Below are positions 17,629 through 29,027 of a stretch of 64,000 bases of DNA, piece by piece. Source of the DNA: Brevundimonas viscosa (lineage in GTDB: Bacteria > Pseudomonadota > Alphaproteobacteria > Caulobacterales > Caulobacteraceae); NCBI RefSeq assembly GCF_900116065.1, contig NZ_FOZV01000001.1:682001-746000 (forward strand), written 5' to 3'. A program made the translations under genes and the position numbers. Numbering within the stretch: position 1 is the stretch's first letter; the number at the start of each line of letters is the position of its first letter. A model generated the notes under the pieces. The model saw only the letters and a program-made list of their open reading frames with translations, did no database searches and was not told where the DNA came from.

Positions 17629-18555
17629 ATGAGAGATTTCAAGGGCATGAAGCGTCAGCGCGGACGCAACAGGAAGCCGGGCGGCGGCAACGCCAACGCC
17701 ACCAATCCGAACCGTTCGTGGGACTCGCAGGGCCCCGAGAACATCAAGGTCCGCGGCAACGCCCAGACCGTCTACGAGCGCTACATGCAGCTGGCCCGCG
17801 ACGCCGCCGCCTCCGGCGACCGGGTTCTGGCCGAGAACTACACCCAGCACGCCGAACACTATTTCCGCGTCCTCCGCGCCCTGCAGCCGCAGCGTCCGGT
17901 GAGCGAGATCGCCCAGCGCGAGCTGGCCGGCCAGGGTTTCGACATCGACTTCGAGGACGAGTCCGGGGCCCAGGCGGCCGCGATCATGGCCGCCCAGCAG
18001 GCCGAGGCCGACCGCGCCGCCGAGCAGGAGCGCCGCCAGCGCGAACAGGACGAGCGCCGCGAGCGCCAGGGTCAGTCGCAGGGCCAGGACGGCGAGCGCC
18101 GCGAGTGGCGCGACCGCGACGACCGCGAGCCGCGTGAACCGCGCGAGCCCCGCGCCGAGGGCGAGGGCGGCGAGGCCCGCGAGGGTGGGCGCCGCGAGAG
18201 CCGCCGCGAACGCTGGGAACGTCGCCGCGAGGAGCGCAACCGCCGCTTCGAGACCGAACGCGGCGAAGGCGGCGAGGCCCCCGCCGCGCAGACCGACGAG
18301 ATCCGCGAGGACGCCGCCCCCGCGCCGGCGGCGGAAACCGCGCCCGAGGCCCGTCCGGCCCGCGAACGCGGCGGCCGTCGTCCGCGTCGCGACGAGGCCG
18401 CCGACGAGACCCCGGCCGCCCTGCCGGGCTTCCTGACCCGGTCGGCCGCGCCCGCCGTCGCCGTCGAATCGCCCGCCGGCGACGCCGACGAGGCGCCGGC
18501 GCCGAAGCGCCGCGCCCCCCGTCGCAAGGCCGAAGTCCCCGCCGACGAGAGCTGA
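17629..18555 (+). CDS. DUF4167 domain-containing protein, predicted RNA-binding
   Basis: A 308-residue protein. The first ~100 residues form the DUF4167 domain: basic RQRGRNRKPGG, then NIKVRGNAQTVYERYMQLAR and ENYTQHAEHYFRVLRALQPQ. The rest is a highly charged, Arg/Glu-rich low-complexity tail. The domain is almost confined to alphaproteobacteria and its role is unproven; the basic tail suggests nucleic-acid binding. In many alphaproteobacterial genomes it lies close to prmC/prfA, as here. ATG 17647 is an alternative start. Confidence 0.85.
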   Translation: MRDFKGMKRQRGRNRKPGGGNANATNPNRSWDSQGPENIKVRGNAQTVYERYMQLARDAAASGDRVLAENYTQHAEHYFRVLRALQPQRPVSEIAQRELAGQGFDIDFEDESGAQAAAIMAAQQAEADRAAEQERRQREQDERRERQGQSQGQDGERREWRDRDDREPREPREPRAEGEGGEAREGGRRESRRERWERRREERNRRFETERGEGGEAPAAQTDEIREDAAPAPAAETAPEARPARERGGRRPRRDEAADETPAALPGFLTRSAAPAVAVESPAGDADEAPAPKRRAPRRKAEVPADES

Positions 18556-18653
18556 GCCGCGGATCCGCCCGCCCTGCGCGAGGCGGGTTGACGCGGACGG
18601 CCCCCGCCGGTCCAAGGAAGGCTGAGACACGCTTCAGCCCTTCGGGAGCGCCC

Positions 18654-19307
18654 ATGCCTCGCCTGTTCCGAGTCCCCCTTCTGGCCGCGGCCGCCGCCCT
18701 GGCGCTGGCCGCCTGCGCGGCGACGCCCGCGCCCCCGCCGCCGCCGGGCGCGCCCGGCTCCGCGCCGGTGCTGCGCGACTGGCGCGGCATCGTCACCGCC
18801 CGCGACCGCGACCGTTACGAGCGCATCGGCGCCGCCTGGTCGCTGGCGCTCGAACAGGCGCGACGCCAGCCCGGCTCCGGCGACCTGCGCGGCCTCGGCG
18901 AGCTGATCGTTCCCGACGCCCGGCGGGCCTCTGTCGCGCCCCCGATCGGCGACTATCGCTGCCGCACCGTCAAACTCGGCTCCCAGGGCGGCGAGCAGGG
19001 CCTCGGCTACGTCGTCTACGGCTGGTTCGCCTGCCGCATCGAGCAAACCCCGAACGGTCTCAAGTTCGTCAAGCTGACCGGCAGCCAGCGCCCCGCCGGC
19101 CTGCTGTTCCCCGAGGACGACGGGCAGATGATCCTGCTCGGCTCCATGGCCCTCGCCTCGGAACCTGCGGCCAACTCCTACGGCCAGCGGCCCGACCGCG
19201 ACTTGGTCGCGGTTCTGGAGCGGATCGGCGAGCGACGCTGGCGGCTGGTGCTCCCATGGCCGCAGAACGAGTCCAATCTCGACCTTATCGAGCTCGTCCC
19301 CGCCTGA
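18654..19307 (+). CDS. DUF4893 family lipoprotein, copy 1
   Basis: A 217-residue protein with a lipoprotein signal peptide ending LALAAC (Cys about residue 22) and a Pro-rich linker. The conserved DWRGIVTARDRDRYERIG, GDYRCRTVKLGS, LTGSQRPAGLLFPEDD and RWRLVLPWPQNESNLDLIEL blocks match the second copy downstream. The family function is unknown; it is likely attached to the outer membrane facing the periplasm. ATG 18654 is preceded by GGGAG. Confidence 0.75.
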   Translation: MPRLFRVPLLAAAAALALAACAATPAPPPPPGAPGSAPVLRDWRGIVTARDRDRYERIGAAWSLALEQARRQPGSGDLRGLGELIVPDARRASVAPPIGDYRCRTVKLGSQGGEQGLGYVVYGWFACRIEQTPNGLKFVKLTGSQRPAGLLFPEDDGQMILLGSMALASEPAANSYGQRPDRDLVAVLERIGERRWRLVLPWPQNESNLDLIELVPA

Positions 19308-19357
19308 ACCGTCAGCGCCGCCAGCCGTTCCGGCAACGCCATCAGCCGGAGCCTGCC

Positions 19358-20056
19358 ATGCGGACCGCAGCCGCCCTCGCCGCCCTCATGCTTGTCGCCG
19401 CCTGCGGCGAGCGATCCGGGCCCGGCGAGAGACCCTCGGCCCCGTCAGCGCCCGACGGCGTGGCGCCCCCGGCCGCAGCCGCGCCGGACGAGGCGGCTGA
19501 CGGCGAGCCGGGCGGAACGTCGGACTGGCGCGAAATCGTCTCCACCGGGGACGCCTCGCGGCTCGGTCGGCTCGACCAGGCCTGGCGGCTGGCGCGGGCC
19601 GAGGCCGAGGACAAGGGTTTCGCGCCACAGGTGGAGGCGCTCGGGCCGCTGGTCGATCCGAACGCCGGCCTCGCCGGCCGCCTGCAGCCGGCCCCCGGCG
19701 CCTATCGCTGCCGCACCATCAAGCTGGGCTCCAGCAGTCCCGGCGGAATGGCCTTCCTGGAATACCCCTGGTTCCGCTGCACCGTCGAACTGACCCCGGG
19801 CGGCGACCTCGTGCTGACCAAGTCCACCGGCTCCCAACGGACCCGCGGCCTGCTCTATCCCGACAGCGACCGACGGCTGGTCTTCGTCGGCGCCCAGGCC
19901 CTCGGCGCCGACGAGGCCGGCTGGCCGACCTATGGCCAGATGCCCGAGCGCGACCAGGTCGGCGTGTTCGAGCGCATCGGCCCCGAGCGCTGGCGGCTGG
20001 TCATCCCGTGGCCCCGGGTCGAGGCCAAGCTGGAGCTCCTCGAGCTGGCGAGGTGA
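19358..20056 (+). CDS. DUF4893 family lipoprotein, copy 2
   Basis: A 232-residue protein. The signal peptide ends LMLVAAC (lipobox). The mature protein repeats the blocks of the previous gene: DWREIVSTGDASRLGRLDQA, GAYRCRTIKLGS, STGSQRTRGLLYPDSD and RWRLVIPWPRVEAKLELLEL. The two genes are 50 bases apart in the same direction and look like a tandem duplication. The Ala/Pro/Glu-rich linker after the Cys is longer here. Function unknown. Confidence 0.75.
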   Translation: MRTAAALAALMLVAACGERSGPGERPSAPSAPDGVAPPAAAAPDEAADGEPGGTSDWREIVSTGDASRLGRLDQAWRLARAEAEDKGFAPQVEALGPLVDPNAGLAGRLQPAPGAYRCRTIKLGSSSPGGMAFLEYPWFRCTVELTPGGDLVLTKSTGSQRTRGLLYPDSDRRLVFVGAQALGADEAGWPTYGQMPERDQVGVFERIGPERWRLVIPWPRVEAKLELLELAR

Positions 20057-20125
20057 CCCCCCGCCCTTGACCCCGCCGCCGCCCTTCCCGAGTCTGCCGT
20101 CGGATCGCAGTTAGGGGAGCATCAC

Positions 20126-20527
20126 ATGCGCGGCGCGGGATTCACCATCGGTTCCATCATCGGGCTCGTCGTGATCGGGGCGCTGATCCTGATCGGCCTG
20201 CCGACCTACAACGTCTATTCGAAGCAGATGGCCGGCAAGGCGGCCTACGAGCAGGCGGTGCAGGACCGCCGCATCCGGGTGCTGGAGGCGCAGGCCGCGC
20301 TGGACTCGGCTCGCCTCACCGCCCAGGCCGAGATCGAGCGCGCGAGGGGCACCAACGAGGCCAACCGCATCATGGCCCAAAGCCTCGGCGGCCCCGACAA
20401 CTACCTGCGCTGGTCCTACATCCACATGCTGGAGGAGACCGCCGGCAAGCAGGGCCGCGAGGTCATCTACATCCCCACCGAAGCCGGCATGCCCATCCTC
20501 GAGGCGGGGCGGCGTTCGGGGCAGTAG
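20126..20527 (+). CDS. membrane protein resembling the C-terminal part of SPFH/HflC-type proteins
   Basis: A 133-residue protein with one N-terminal membrane helix (IGSIIGLVVIGALILIGL) followed by a charged helical region (QDRRIRVLEAQAALDSARLT) and an ending VIYIPTEAGMPILEAGR that resembles the tail of band-7/prohibitin-like proteins. It lacks the SPFH domain itself, so it is either a small relative or an independent protein. The start ATG 20126 follows AGGGGAG. Confidence 0.55.
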   Translation: MRGAGFTIGSIIGLVVIGALILIGLPTYNVYSKQMAGKAAYEQAVQDRRIRVLEAQAALDSARLTAQAEIERARGTNEANRIMAQSLGGPDNYLRWSYIHMLEETAGKQGREVIYIPTEAGMPILEAGRRSGQ

Positions 20528-20533
20528 CGGGCC

Positions 20534-20815
20534 TCAGGATCCGGCCGCGACGGGCGGTTCATCATCGCGGCGCGGCCGGCCGCCGAGCACGAGACAGGCC
20601 AGCACGACGGCCGTCAACAGAAGCGCCGGCGGCCACAGCAGGACGCCGAGGCTCTCCGTGGTCGTCGCTGCGTCGCGGACAAGGATGACCGCGAGGTAGC
20701 CCGGCGCCGCGCCGGCGATGAGACGAACCACCAGCGGACTTCGCCAAACGACCAGCAGCAAGGCCATCGCGAGGGCGACGATCACGAGGAGCGGGACGTA
20801 GCCGACGAAGAACAC
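20534..20815 (-). CDS. small membrane protein of unknown function
   Basis: A 93-residue hydrophobic protein with three predicted membrane helices (YVPLLVIVALAMALLLVVW; LIAGAAPGYLAVILV; WPPALLLTAVVLACLVLGG) and a short acidic tail. No family recognised. It starts 5 bases downstream of the serine hydrolase stop on the same strand, so the two are probably cotranscribed. Confidence 0.55.
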   Translation of the reverse strand: MFFVGYVPLLVIVALAMALLLVVWRSPLVVRLIAGAAPGYLAVILVRDAATTTESLGVLLWPPALLLTAVVLACLVLGGRPRRDDEPPVAAGS

Positions 20816-20820
20816 CGCGC

Positions 20821-22437
20821 TCAGACCCTCGTCAGCCGCAGGTCATGGAAGTCGTAGCTGAAGTCCGCGTCCGGGCTGACCGCCTTCATCGTCGCCGTGA
20901 CCGGGCGGCCGTTCTCCAGCGCGAAGGTGACGAACACGTCCTCCTCCCGCTTGTCGGGGAAGCGGGTGCGCATCGTCTCCCCGTCGTAGGCCTCCAGCGG
21001 CCCTTTCAGGCTGGGCGTGCGGCTGAAGGCCAGCCACAGGCCTTCGCCCCGCCGCTGGATGACGATGTCGCCGTACCACGGATCGCGCCACACGCCGGCG
21101 TAGGCCTCCAGCGGCAGCGACGGCGGCGCCCCGGCCGCCTGCTTCGCGTCGATCTCCGCCGCGGCCGCGATCGATTTGGCGTTGTTCTCCGCCTCCAGCC
21201 GCTGGCCGTCGGCGATCCAGTCGAACCCGGCCTTGCCCATGACGATGTCGGCGATGCCGCTGCGCAGGGCGCGCGTCAGCATGCCCTCCTCGGCGTTGGT
21301 GAAGTAGCTGAAGCCGGCGTTGCGGCCCGGCAGCAGCACCGTACCCGAGACGAAGCCGGGCGCGCCGCCGCCATGGGTGATGAAGCGCTCGCCGCGATAG
21401 TCCATCACCTGCCAGCCAGTGGCGTAGGTCGCTGCGATCGACCGGCCCGGCATGTCCGGCGTCGGTCCGCCCGAGCTGGAGACGATGATGTTGGGCCGCC
21501 ACATCTCGTTGGCCCGGGCCTCCGACCACAGCCGCGTCCCGTCCGGCAGCGCCCCCTTGTTCAGCTGCACCGCGATCCACTTCGCCCAGTCGACCGGGTG
21601 GGTGACGAAACCGCCGGCCGCCCCGGCCGCGCTCCAGTCCCAGACCTCCTGGATCGACTCCGCCAGCGTCTGCATCTCGCCCTGGTAGCGCAGCGGCGGC
21701 CCCAGCCGGCCGTGCGGCAGGGCCGAGCTGGCCGGGTCCGCCGCCGTCATCAGCGGCAGGGTCCCGGTCATGCCGAGAGGGGTCAGGATGCGGGTCTGGA
21801 CAAAGTCCTCCCACGGCATCCCCGAGACCGCGGCCACCACCTCGCCGGCGACCACGAACATCAGGTTGCAGTAGTGGTACGAGGTGCGGAACTGGTCTTC
21901 GATCGGCACGTGCTCGACCGCCGCCATGATCTCCGCCCGGCTCCGGTCGCTGTTCGGCCAGAACAGCAGGTCGCCGGCCCCGAGGCCGAAGCCGATGCGG
22001 TGGCTGACGAGGTCGCGCACCGTCACCAGCTCATTCAGCTCCGGCTTCGACAGGCGGAACTCCGGCAGGTAGGTCCGCACCGGCTCGTCCCACTTCACCT
22101 TGTCCTCGTCGATCAGGATGGCGAGGGCCGCGCAGGTCACGGCCTTGGTGTTGGACGCGATGGCGAAGTGCGTGTGCTCGTCGATCGGCCGGGGGTCGCC
22201 CGACTTGCGGACCCCGTAGCCGCGGGTCAGCAGCGGCTGCCCGTCCTTGACCAGCGCCACCGAGACCGCCGGCTGGTCCGGCCAGGCCGCCATGGCCCGG
22301 CGCACGAAGGCGTCCACCTCGGCCGCCAGCGCCGCGTCGTCGGCAGGCTGGCGCGCCCGGGCGACGGCGGGCAGGGCGACGCCGGCGACCGCGGCGGTGG
22401 AGGCCAGCGCCGCGCGGCGCGTAAGGCGGATGGACAT
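20821..22437 (-). CDS. serine hydrolase, class C beta-lactamase/esterase-like (with DUF3471-like tail)
   Basis: A 538-residue exported enzyme. The N-terminus has a twin-arginine-like start (MSIRLTRRAALASTAAVAG) and a signal sequence. The penicillin-binding fold is shown by SNTK (Ser95, Lys98), Tyr189-Cys190-Asn191 (YxN motif) and HGGG further on in place of KTG. Such proteins are D-aminopeptidases, esterases or beta-lactamase homologues acting in the periplasm. The last ~100 residues (DPWYGDIVIQRRGEGLWLAF) form a small beta-rich C-terminal domain. Substrate unknown. Confidence 0.83.
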   Translation of the reverse strand: MSIRLTRRAALASTAAVAGVALPAVARARQPADDAALAAEVDAFVRRAMAAWPDQPAVSVALVKDGQPLLTRGYGVRKSGDPRPIDEHTHFAIASNTKAVTCAALAILIDEDKVKWDEPVRTYLPEFRLSKPELNELVTVRDLVSHRIGFGLGAGDLLFWPNSDRSRAEIMAAVEHVPIEDQFRTSYHYCNLMFVVAGEVVAAVSGMPWEDFVQTRILTPLGMTGTLPLMTAADPASSALPHGRLGPPLRYQGEMQTLAESIQEVWDWSAAGAAGGFVTHPVDWAKWIAVQLNKGALPDGTRLWSEARANEMWRPNIIVSSSGGPTPDMPGRSIAATYATGWQVMDYRGERFITHGGGAPGFVSGTVLLPGRNAGFSYFTNAEEGMLTRALRSGIADIVMGKAGFDWIADGQRLEAENNAKSIAAAAEIDAKQAAGAPPSLPLEAYAGVWRDPWYGDIVIQRRGEGLWLAFSRTPSLKGPLEAYDGETMRTRFPDKREEDVFVTFALENGRPVTATMKAVSPDADFSYDFHDLRLTRV

Positions 22438-22548
22438 GCAGACGCTCCCGACAGTTCGCCGGCGACGCTAGCCCGCCCCCGTCGTCCGCGCCAAGCCGAA
22501 ACAAACCGCTCCGCCGCGAGGTTTCCGCCCATCATCAGGAGCACGACC

Positions 22549-22947
22549 ATGTGGAAGAAGTACGCCTACGCCTGGCTCACCCTCGGCTTCTTTGCCGTCT
22601 CCTTCGGCCTGCACTGGACCTTCGGCTGGTTCGCCTTCGCGGACGAGGCGCGCGAGCACGGCCACACGCCGGAACTGGCCGGCTACATGATCGAAATGAG
22701 CCGCGACACCTTCGAGAACTGGCAGTCGGAGTTCCTCCAGCTGCTCTGGCAGGTCGTCGGCCTGGCCTACTTCCTCTACGTCGGCTCCCCGTCCTCCAAG
22801 GAGAACGACGACCGCATGGAGGCCAAGATCGACGCCCTGCTTGAACTGGTCGGCGAGGATCGCGGCAAGGCCCTGATCGAACAGCTCGACGAGAAGCACC
22901 TGCGTCACCACGGCCACGCCCGGGTGCACGGGCACGGCGGCGACTAG
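22549..22947 (+). CDS. DUF6766 family small membrane protein
   Basis: A 132-residue protein with an N-terminal membrane helix (YAWLTLGFFAVSFGLHWTFG), then ENWQSEFLQLLWQVVGLAYF (second helix) and VGSPSSKENDDRMEAKIDAL, the pattern of the DUF6766 family. The C-terminus is His-rich (LRHHGHARVHGHGGD). Function unknown. ATG 22549 is preceded by AGGAGC. Confidence 0.7.
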   Translation: MWKKYAYAWLTLGFFAVSFGLHWTFGWFAFADEAREHGHTPELAGYMIEMSRDTFENWQSEFLQLLWQVVGLAYFLYVGSPSSKENDDRMEAKIDALLELVGEDRGKALIEQLDEKHLRHHGHARVHGHGGD

Positions 22948-23246
22948 CGTCGCCGCCGGCCTTTTTCACGAAAGCCTCACCCGCCGCTCATGCGTCTCAG
23001 CCGGGACGCGCCTTTCCTCGATCTCCACAGCGACGGCCCCGCGAGGGAGAGGCGATGGAAATGTGCGAACTGACAGCGACTGCCTGCAGCGGACTCAGGT
23101 TACAGCCCTGCCCGCCCAAGCGGGAACATGAAAAAGAAGTAATCGTGCATGGAGAAGAAGTAACTGTGTGGCCGGCCGGAGCGCTGATACGCGCTTTCAG
23201 GGGGCCGCATTTCGCCGGCCATGTCTTCTCGCAAGGTCGACCGCTC

Positions 23247-25529
23247 GTGACTTCTTTCCGGACCCTTCTACTCGGCGGCGTGGCGCTGGTCCTTCTCGCC
23301 CCGCCGGCGCTGGCGCAGACCGCCCCGGCGCAGCAGACCCCGCCGCCGCCGGCGTCGCAGCCCGCTCCCGCCGAACCGGCCGAGGAAACTGACGAGGACG
23401 GGGAGGCCGAAGTCGAGGCTGAGGCTGAGGCCGAGGAGGCCACCGCCCTCGGCGTCGTGGAGGTGACGGGGCGCGCGACCGATGTCCGCACCTCGATCGA
23501 CTCGGTCAGCTACAGTCTCGCCGACGACCTGCAGGCCGCGACGGGCACCCTGGCCGAGGCGCTGCGCAACATCCCTTCGGTGGAGGTCGACCCCGACGGA
23601 AACATCAGCCTGCGCGGCGACGCCAACGTCACCATCCTCGTGGACGGGCGGCCCTCGACCCAGTTCAACGGGCCCAGCCGCGGCCAGATGGTGCTGCAGA
23701 TTCCGGCCAGCCAGTACGCCCGCATCGAGGTGATGACCAACCCGTCCGCCGCTTACAGCCCCGAGGGCTCGGGCGGGGTGATCAACCTGATCTCCAGGCC
23801 GAACGCGGTGCGGCAGGGCAATACGACCACCGGCTCGGTGCGCGCCAATGTCGGCGACGCCGGCCGCTGGAACCTGGGCGGCAACGTCGCCCATGTGATC
23901 GGCAAGACCACCCTCACGGCCGATGTCGGCGTCCGCCACGACGGCTTCCTGCAGGAGATCGAGCGGCAGCGCACCCGCTTCGACGCCGGCTCGGGCCAGT
24001 TCCTCGAGTCGCGCCAGACCCAGGAGGTCGACGGCGCCTCGGACGTCGTCTTCGTGCGTCTCGCGGCCGAGCACAATCTGGACGACAGGACCCAGCTGGT
24101 CGGCGAGCTGCGCCACACCGACGTCGAGAGCCTTGCCGAGGCCGTCGATCTCTACGAGGCGGACGACGCCCTGGGCGGCATTGCGGCGGCCTATCGTCGG
24201 GACTCCAGCGGCGGCTTCCTCGGCCAGTTCTCCGGGGCCACCGCCCGCGTGCTGCGCCGGTTCGACGACGCCGGCCACGAGTGGTCCAACGAGGTCCGCT
24301 TCGACCGCAATCGCTTCACCTTCGGCTTCGACACCGTCGTCGACCAGCAGACCCCGCCCGCGCCCCTGTTCTACGAAGAGGTCGAGAACAGGAACCGCCA
24401 GGACATTCTCGGGATCACCAGCGCCTACGTCCGCCCGATGGCCGACGGCGGCCGGCTGCGCCTCGGCTACGAGCTGCAGGCGCTGGACGTCGCGCTCGAC
24501 AACGCCTTCTCGCGCGGCCCGGCCCCGGGCCTCCTCGTTCCGGACCCGCTGGTCTCCAACGAGTTCCACGTCGACCAGGCCGTGCACGCCCTCTACGCCA
24601 CCTGGGAGAAGCCGTTCGGCGAGAAGCTGTCGGCCCAGTTCGGCCTGCGGCTGGAGCAGGCGAACATCGACCTCGACCAGGTCACCACCAACATCCAGTC
24701 GTCCAACGACTATTTCCGCGCCTATCCGACGCTCCACCTGTCGTACACCCTGTCCGAGGGCCAGACCCTGCGCGGCAGCTACAGCCGGCGCATCCAGCGG
24801 CCCGGCCCTCAGGAGCTGAACCCGTTCCTGACCTATCAGGACAACCTCAACTACCGCTCGGGCAATCCCGACCTGCTGCCGCAGGAGACCGACTCTTTCG
24901 AGCTGTCGTGGCAGAAGCGGGTCCAGCAGACCTTCTACCAGGCCACCCTCTACCATCGCGACACCCGGGACGCCTTCACCCAGGTGACCACCGACATCGG
25001 CGGCGGCGTTTTCCTGACCCGGCCCGAGAACCTCGGCTCCAGCCGGTCGAGCGGGATCGAACTGGTCGCCAACGGCGCCCTGCACCCGACCCTGCGCTAC
25101 AACGCCAGCATCAACGCCTTCCGCCAGGAGATCGACGCCGCCGGCATCCCCGGCGCCGCCGACCGCGAGGGCGAGAGCGTCTCCGGCCGCCTGACTCTCA
25201 ACTGGCAACCGACTCCCGACGACTTCCTGCAGGTGTCCGGCATCTGGAGCGGCGACCAGCTTCTCGCCCAGGGCGTCCGCGAGACCGCCCAGCTGGTCAA
25301 CCTCGGCTACCGCCGCAAGCTCAACCGCGACTGGTCGCTGCAGGTCACCGTCCGCGACCTGTTCGACGAGTTCGGCGCGACCAGCACCCTCGAAACCCCG
25401 ACCTTCACAGACCGCACCAGCCAGACCTTCGGCGGCCGCGCGGCCTACATCGGCGTCACCTGGAGCTTCGGCTCGGGTCAGCGACGGCCCGAGCAGTTCG
25501 ACTTCTCCGCTCCCACCACGGGCGGCTGA
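23247..25529 (+). CDS. TonB-dependent outer-membrane receptor
   Basis: A 760-residue protein. The signal peptide is FRTLLLGGVALVLLAPPALA, followed by a Pro/Glu-rich spacer and the plug domain (GTLAEALRNIPSVEVDPDGN; ILVDGRPSTQF; IEVMTNPSAAYSPEGSGGVI). The barrel follows, with YSRRIQRPGPQELNPFL and RSGNPDLLPQETDSFELSW. It imports an unknown ligand across the outer membrane using TonB energy. I chose GTG 23247 (AAGG about 10 bases upstream) because the signal peptide begins there; the in-frame ATG 23055 would add an implausible leader. The 299 bases upstream of the GTG show no gene or site I can support. Confidence 0.88.
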   Translation: MTSFRTLLLGGVALVLLAPPALAQTAPAQQTPPPPASQPAPAEPAEETDEDGEAEVEAEAEAEEATALGVVEVTGRATDVRTSIDSVSYSLADDLQAATGTLAEALRNIPSVEVDPDGNISLRGDANVTILVDGRPSTQFNGPSRGQMVLQIPASQYARIEVMTNPSAAYSPEGSGGVINLISRPNAVRQGNTTTGSVRANVGDAGRWNLGGNVAHVIGKTTLTADVGVRHDGFLQEIERQRTRFDAGSGQFLESRQTQEVDGASDVVFVRLAAEHNLDDRTQLVGELRHTDVESLAEAVDLYEADDALGGIAAAYRRDSSGGFLGQFSGATARVLRRFDDAGHEWSNEVRFDRNRFTFGFDTVVDQQTPPAPLFYEEVENRNRQDILGITSAYVRPMADGGRLRLGYELQALDVALDNAFSRGPAPGLLVPDPLVSNEFHVDQAVHALYATWEKPFGEKLSAQFGLRLEQANIDLDQVTTNIQSSNDYFRAYPTLHLSYTLSEGQTLRGSYSRRIQRPGPQELNPFLTYQDNLNYRSGNPDLLPQETDSFELSWQKRVQQTFYQATLYHRDTRDAFTQVTTDIGGGVFLTRPENLGSSRSSGIELVANGALHPTLRYNASINAFRQEIDAAGIPGAADREGESVSGRLTLNWQPTPDDFLQVSGIWSGDQLLAQGVRETAQLVNLGYRRKLNRDWSLQVTVRDLFDEFGATSTLETPTFTDRTSQTFGGRAAYIGVTWSFGSGQRRPEQFDFSAPTTGG

Positions 25530-26177
25530 TCAGAGACGCGTCTCCCACGCCATCCACACGGCCACGGCGGCGATGCCCAGCGCCATCGCCGCCCGCATCC
25601 GCCGTCCCTGCATCCGCCGCAGCACCGGCCCGCGCGCGCCCGCCGCGCCCGCCACGATCAGCGCGTGGATCGCGACCGCGACGGCCAGATGCAGGCCGCC
25701 CAGCACCAGCGCCTGGGTCAGCGGCGACCCGCGCTCCGGCCGCATGAAGGTCGGCAGCAGGGCGACATAGAACAGCGCCGCCTTGGGATTGAGCAGATTG
25801 CCGGTCATGCCGCGCAGGAACAGCCGCAGGCTCGAGTGGTGATCGACCCCGTCGGCCTCCGCCGGATCGCCGTCGCCGCGCCACGCCTCCCACGCCAGCC
25901 AGAGCAGGAACAGCACGCCGGCCCAGCGGATGATCTGATAGATCGGCGGCCAGGCGATCAGCGCCTGGGTCAGGCCGAAGGCGGCGGCCAGCATCCACGC
26001 TCCCAGCCCGACCGTGATCCCCGCCACCGCCGCGAAGCCCGCCGCCCGCCCGCGGTCCAGCGAGACCAGCGCCAACCAGCCCATGTTCGGCCCCGGCGTC
26101 AGCTCGACGAGGGCCACGGCGATCAGGAACGGCAGGAGCACGCCGGGATCGACCGGCCAGGCGGAATGGGGGATCAC
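25530..26177 (-). CDS. LysE/RhtB family amino-acid exporter
   Basis: A 215-residue membrane protein with about six helices. The N-terminal LVELTPGPNMGWLALVSLDR is the LysE/RhtB signature. The family exports amino acids or homoserine lactones. Its stop abuts the TonB-receptor stop; it is convergent with that gene and divergent from clpB. The particular substrate cannot be told. Confidence 0.87.
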   Translation of the reverse strand: MIPHSAWPVDPGVLLPFLIAVALVELTPGPNMGWLALVSLDRGRAAGFAAVAGITVGLGAWMLAAAFGLTQALIAWPPIYQIIRWAGVLFLLWLAWEAWRGDGDPAEADGVDHHSSLRLFLRGMTGNLLNPKAALFYVALLPTFMRPERGSPLTQALVLGGLHLAVAVAIHALIVAGAAGARGPVLRRMQGRRMRAAMALGIAAVAVWMAWETRL

Positions 26178-26228
26178 GGACGCCTCCTCGCGCCGATCCT
26201 AGGCGTTCCGCTTCCGGCCCGTCACCCC

Positions 26229-26257
26229 CTTGTGTGACCCGATCGCCACACCCAGAT
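26229..26257 (+). promoter_or_regulatory. candidate heat-shock (sigma32) promoter of clpB
   Basis: CTTGTG (26229-26234), a 15-base spacer and ACCCAGAT (26250-26257) fit the sigma32 pattern CTTGAA-N13-17-CCCCATNT. It ends 62 bases before the clpB ATG. This matches the known control of clpB by RpoH; the match here was made by eye. Confidence 0.5.
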
Positions 26258-26319
26258 TTGCGTCATCTCAAGACGCCGCCGCTCCCGGGGCGTCAGGGTG
26301 TCTATCCGCCTGACAGGGG

Positions 26320-28914
<2,595 letters not shown>

Positions 28915-29027
28915 CACCTCCCTTTCCATTCCGGGCCGCGCAAGCGGAGACGGGATCGGGAATGTGGAGCGGACAAGACGCTTAAGCTTCGACTATCTCG
29001 GACTAGAGCCAGTGGGGTTGCACCGCC

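Noticed and set aside
23055..23246. N-terminal extension of the TonB-dependent receptor from ATG 23055
   Set aside because: The extension lacks signal-peptide character and would bury the clear signal peptide that begins at GTG 23247.
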